A DNA stretch of 64,000 bases from JANXQG01 sp963824275 (lineage in GTDB: Bacteria > Planctomycetota > Planctomycetia > Pirellulales > Thermoguttaceae), in contig CAWGOT010000008.1 of the NCBI GenBank assembly GCA_963824275.1, positions 310,001 through 374,000 of the forward strand. The letters run 5' to 3'. The notes beneath the pieces are model-generated. The model had not been told where the DNA came from. It ran no database searches and was given only the letters and a program-made list of their open reading frames with translations. The translations under genes were made by a program, and so were the position numbers. Shown here one piece after another: positions 61,543-64,000 of this stretch. Within the stretch, counting starts at the first letter, position 1, and the number at the start of each line of letters is the position of its first letter.

Positions 61543-62217
61543 CAGCTTTTGAAGGCGTTTCTTAGCCTCGGCGGGTTTCCTGAAAGAGGAACAGGCCGAC
61601 CTGCTGCGGTCGCAGTCGCCGGGCTAACTTCCTCCCTGTCTGGAGCGAGTTGCCACTACTTTCACAACGGTTCTTCCTTTCATCGCGTCTTCGCTTGCGC
61701 GAGGCCGCGACTACTCCGGAAAAGCTGCCATCCTTTCACGAGAGAGGCCAGGCGCCTTCCTCGTTCCATCGCTTCCGCCGCTCATTTCGTCGTGGACTTA
61801 TAGATTGGCGTTACCGCTGCAAGGCCGAGACCCTGCTGCGGACGAAGTAGGACTCTCACCGGTCAATGTCGTTGGCCTTTGTGTCCAGGCGACTCCACCA
61901 AGCACTCTGATGGGCTGCTCGTCGTAACCAAGTACCGACGGCAGAGGGGTGGATTCATCCCCAGGGCTTCCGCGGGCTCCGGAGCTTGGCCCACCATCCG
62001 AGCCGAAACGTGACGCCTCCCGAACTGATCTTCACCTGGCCCCTCCGTCGCCGTTCGTTATCTCCCGACGCTGGCTGCGTACCCTGGCAATTGCCAAGTT
62101 CGAGTGAAGATTTCCGAACGGGCTTGGACCCGCTCGGGTAGGATTTGATTTCACCAGTTCTCCTTTCCTGTTAAAATCGCACCGTTTGAGACTTAACCAA
62201 CCACACCTGCGGTTCAC

Positions 62218-62279
62218 GCGAAGCCCGACGCGCAAGCGAGGCAAGCGGTTCCATTCCTCCCTTGCGCGTCGGGCTTCGA
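62218..62279. repeat. Inverted repeat, GAAGCCCGACGCGCAAG type
   Basis: GCGAAGCCCGACGCGCAAG is mirrored by CTTGCGCGTCGGGCTTCG after about 25 bases. It is related to the hairpin at 37289-37371, so the family occurs at least twice here. It lies between the intron and the GlsB-like gene, where 62285-62448 shows nothing else. Confidence 0.75.
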
Positions 62280-62448
62280 TCATTTCAAGCCGCGCGGGGT
62301 ATAGCTTCCTGATTTAATGCCACCGTGCGCGCCCGGTGGATCGTTACGGTCGCTGCTACTACGGGGAATGCGCATCCCCACGTCGCCCGCCGCCCCTCAA
62401 CGACGGCCACAGGCTTCGTGGGCATAGGGCCTTATGCGTCAGCTTGGC

Positions 62449-62742
62449 CTACTTGGGCTTCTTCCTGCCCCGGATCTTGGCGACCAGCCACCAGATGGCG
62501 ACGAACAACAGCGAACCGAAGAAGGCCGCAATCAAGTCCTCGATCTTGATTTCCCCGAGCCCGAGGTTGATCTTGAAGATCCGCAAGATCAGGCCGCCGA
62601 TCAAGGCCCCGACCATGCCGACGCCGAGGTTGGTCCAGCGGCCCAACCCTTTCTTCTTGAACGTCACCAGCATCCCTGCCAGCGTTCCGGCCACGCCGCC
62701 GACCACCAACCAGACGATAAATTGCGAGACAGTCAGGTTCAT
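62449..62742 (-). CDS. GlsB/YeaQ/YmgE family (transglycosylase-associated) membrane protein
   Basis: 97 residues with three hydrophobic helices: SQFIVWLVVGGVAGTLAGML, LGVGMVGALIGGLIL and LIAAFFGSLLFVAIWWLVAK. The glycine-rich GGVAGTLAG and GMVGALIGG pattern is that of the GlsB/YeaQ/YmgE family, which is often stress-induced but of unknown function; the transglycosylase name is historical. The basic tail (KIRGRKKPK) would face the cytoplasm. The gene stands alone. Confidence 0.88.
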   Translation of the reverse strand: MNLTVSQFIVWLVVGGVAGTLAGMLVTFKKKGLGRWTNLGVGMVGALIGGLILRIFKINLGLGEIKIEDLIAAFFGSLLFVAIWWLVAKIRGRKKPK

Positions 62743-62808
62743 TGTGGCTCCTTGAGATCGCTACCGCGGTTCGAAGTCAGTCCAGACACATTTCTCGACG
62801 GAGGGCAG

Positions 62809-63234
62809 TCAGAACGGAATGTCGTCGCTGGTAGGGGCCGACATGGCTTCCGCCAGATCCCTGAACTTCTTCACGCCGCCCAGGTCCTTGATGACCTCCA
62901 GGACCTCGGTCAGACGCTGGATGCCGCCAAGCCTGTTGAGCATGTGGGCGACCATCTTGACCTGCTCGAGCGTGATCCCGCCATTTGTCGGCTTCTGCAC
63001 GACTGCCGGTGCGGCTTCCACGGCTACCGCCTTTTTCTTCGTCGCCTTCCTTGCCGCCTTATTGCCATTGCTGGCCCTGTTGACCTTGTTCTTGACGGTG
63101 CTGACGAGGACTCTCGAAACCTCGATGCCCTCCTTGGCTAATGCCGCCCTGACATCTTTGGGCATGGCATCGGGGTGGGCCGCCAGGTAATCACGCACGA
63201 CTTGGCTCTTGTTGACCTTGGATTTCTTCGCCAT
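62809..63234 (-). CDS. Small basic hypothetical protein of planctomycete type
   Basis: 141 residues. The N-terminal part (MAKKSKVNKSQVVRDYLAAHPDAMPKDV) has a helix-turn-helix-like pattern (AALAKEGIEVSRVLVSTVKNKV) that I recall from many planctomycete genomes. A Lys/Ala-rich linker and a C-terminal helical half follow (LEQVKMVAHMLNRLGGIQRLTEVL). It could bind DNA as a small nucleoid or regulatory protein, but no function is known to me. Its start follows GAGAAATGG-type sequence. Confidence 0.75.
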   Translation of the reverse strand: MAKKSKVNKSQVVRDYLAAHPDAMPKDVRAALAKEGIEVSRVLVSTVKNKVNRASNGNKAARKATKKKAVAVEAAPAVVQKPTNGGITLEQVKMVAHMLNRLGGIQRLTEVLEVIKDLGGVKKFRDLAEAMSAPTSDDIPF

Positions 63235-63386
63235 TTCTCTATCTCCGATTCTGGGTTACGACTGGATGCACAATTATTACACCCAGAATCGACGGAAGAA
63301 CCCACAAGGCAAAGCCATAGTACCCAGGCAACGACGCGGGGTTCTGGATATGCCGACAAAGCGGATGGGGCGGCCTAGATCAGGCG

Positions 63387-63578
63387 TCAACGACCAACCA
63401 ATCTCGCAATCTCGGCGGCCAGGTTTCGCCGGGCAGGCTCTTCCAGTTCGCCTGATAGAGAAAAAATACGCGGCTTTGTCAGGAAGCGTTCAAGGACTTG
63501 CCGCCTGCCCATCCGGTACTCCGCCTCTGGCACCCAGGCATACTCACGGCGAATGTTCTCCGCGTATGGCATGGTCAT
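63387..63578 (-). pseudogene. C-terminal fragment of an HD-superfamily predicted metal-dependent hydrolase
   Basis: 63 residues: YAENIRREYAWVPEAEYRMGRRQVLERFL then EEPARRNLAAEI. This matches only the last third of predicted HD-superfamily phosphohydrolases of about 200 residues, in which the IRREYAWVP motif follows the metal-binding part. All HD metal residues are absent, so it is a remnant or has been captured as the tail of an operon. Its ATG overlaps the stop of the upstream gene (ATGA). Confidence 0.6.
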
Positions 63579-64000
63579 GCTCCTAGTGTGGTTCGCCTTG
63601 AACGTGGCCTGTCAGCAAAGGCACCGATGAGGACGCACTTGGCCTTGGAATAGATCTCTGGATCATCGCTCGCCCGAGGCCCCGCAACATTCAGCACCCG
63701 CGGCTGCGTGGCTGATAACCATTCCCTGACGAGCAGCACGGCCCGATCCGAATCTTGTCGGTCGAGGTCAGCATGCAGCCAAGGCTTCCCGTGTTTTTGA
63801 GCCATGCGTTCCGTGTATTCAGAGCCGCCGAAGAGTGCCCCGTGGCTGAAGATGAGCGTGGCATCCGAGCTCTGCACGTTCAGTTCCGTCCGCACGTTCA
63901 CGTCGTCGGTGTCCGTCTCCTGCATGGCGGCGTATTTATCGGACAGAGCATCGCCGTTTTCGTCCTTCCGTCCTCTTGGCAAATGACCGCCGATGGCAAT
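63575..64000 (-). CDS. Putative molybdenum-carrier-like (Rossmann-fold) protein, 5'-partial
   Basis: The gene continues beyond the window; its start is not visible. In frame from the edge: IGGHLPRGRKDENGDALSDKY, then SSDATLIFSHGALFGGSEYTERMAQKHGKPWLHADLD and LNVAGPRASDDPEIYSKAKCVL. The GPR-S-D-P-IY ending and the THG-like binding loop match the putative molybdenum carrier family (Pfam MoCo_carrier), a Rossmann-type fold related to nucleotide- or metal-cofactor carriers. The last 12 residues (RPRSRRTTLGA) diverge, possibly an effect of fusion with the downstream HD fragment. Confidence 0.8.
   Translation of the reverse strand: MAIGGHLPRGRKDENGDALSDKYAAMQETDTDDVNVRTELNVQSSDATLIFSHGALFGGSEYTERMAQKHGKPWLHADLDRQDSDRAVLLVREWLSATQPRVLNVAGPRASDDPEIYSKAKCVLIGAFADRPRSRRTTLGA

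Larger units (their letters stand above)
60208..62082 (-). mobile_element. Group II intron (minus strand) with intron-encoded reverse transcriptase
   Basis: About 1.9 kb. The RT gene (61542-60237) is preceded by a 540-base structured leader whose sequence (ACGCAGCCAGCGTCGGG, GGTGAGAGTCC-type) fits domain I-III of a bacterial group II intron. A domain V-like hairpin (60239-60271) follows, then a domain VI-like stem (60217-60234). The 5' boundary is inferred near 62082 and the 3' boundary near 60208; both carry uncertainty of tens of bases because no intron-less allele is available. The intron lies between ccsA and a small membrane protein gene, not inside a gene. Confidence 0.75.

Overview
The window looks like a piece of a GC-rich planctomycete genome (Pirellulales/Thermoguttaceae-like; this is inference). 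Indicators are a LEPR-XLL sorting motif in a secreted repeat protein (45783-47909), very large CARDB/RHS surface proteins, small planctomycete-type hypothetical proteins, Tat-exported sugar-epimerase-like proteins, a large sugar-degradation locus, and several families of intergenic inverted repeats.

Layout. 1-15360: one giant surface gene, entering from outside the window. It carries autotransporter-like repeats, then CARDB, PPC and RHS/YD repeats, and is interrupted by a 2.09-kb IS110-type element (9371-11464) that also encodes a CHC2 zinc-finger protein. 15350-26502: a plant or algal polysaccharide locus (Tat-exported epimerase-like protein, GH28, GH2, GH106-like) flanked by two sulfotransferases. 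26696-28761: an RpoD-type sigma factor and a BamE-like membrane protein. 28770-37034: a minus-strand cytochrome c maturation operon (ccmE-F-A-B-C-D), followed by two uncharacterised exported proteins and a radical SAM/SPASM protein. 38086-49680: assorted exported proteins, a periplasmic efflux adaptor, a gingipain-like C25 peptidase, the LEPR-XLL protein and a VapBC remnant. 49768-51644: an MFS transporter and a Nudix hydrolase. 51725-60106: a porin-cytochrome pair (MtrB/PioB-like barrel plus a 14-CxxCH DmsE/MtrA-like cytochrome) divergent from a System II (ResB/CcsA) haem-attachment module. 60208-62082: a group II intron with its reverse transcriptase. 62449-64000: small genes and a partial molybdenum-carrier-like protein.

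How the parts fit. The right half suggests extracellular or trans-outer-membrane electron transfer. The barrel and the 14-haem cytochrome would form the conduit, and both known bacterial haem-attachment systems (Ccm System I and ResB/CcsA System II) lie within about 25 kb to serve such cytochromes. The left half suggests surface attachment and polysaccharide turnover.

The main caution is reading frame. Very many genes here are broken by frameshifts while protein similarity continues on both sides. Most breaks are explained by loss of a GC dinucleotide at a GCGC site, and a second set by CAGCAG read as CAAGCAG. I therefore treat most broken genes as intact genes with consensus errors, possibly at modified bases, and not as pseudogenes. 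Switch points given below are approximate to a few bases.
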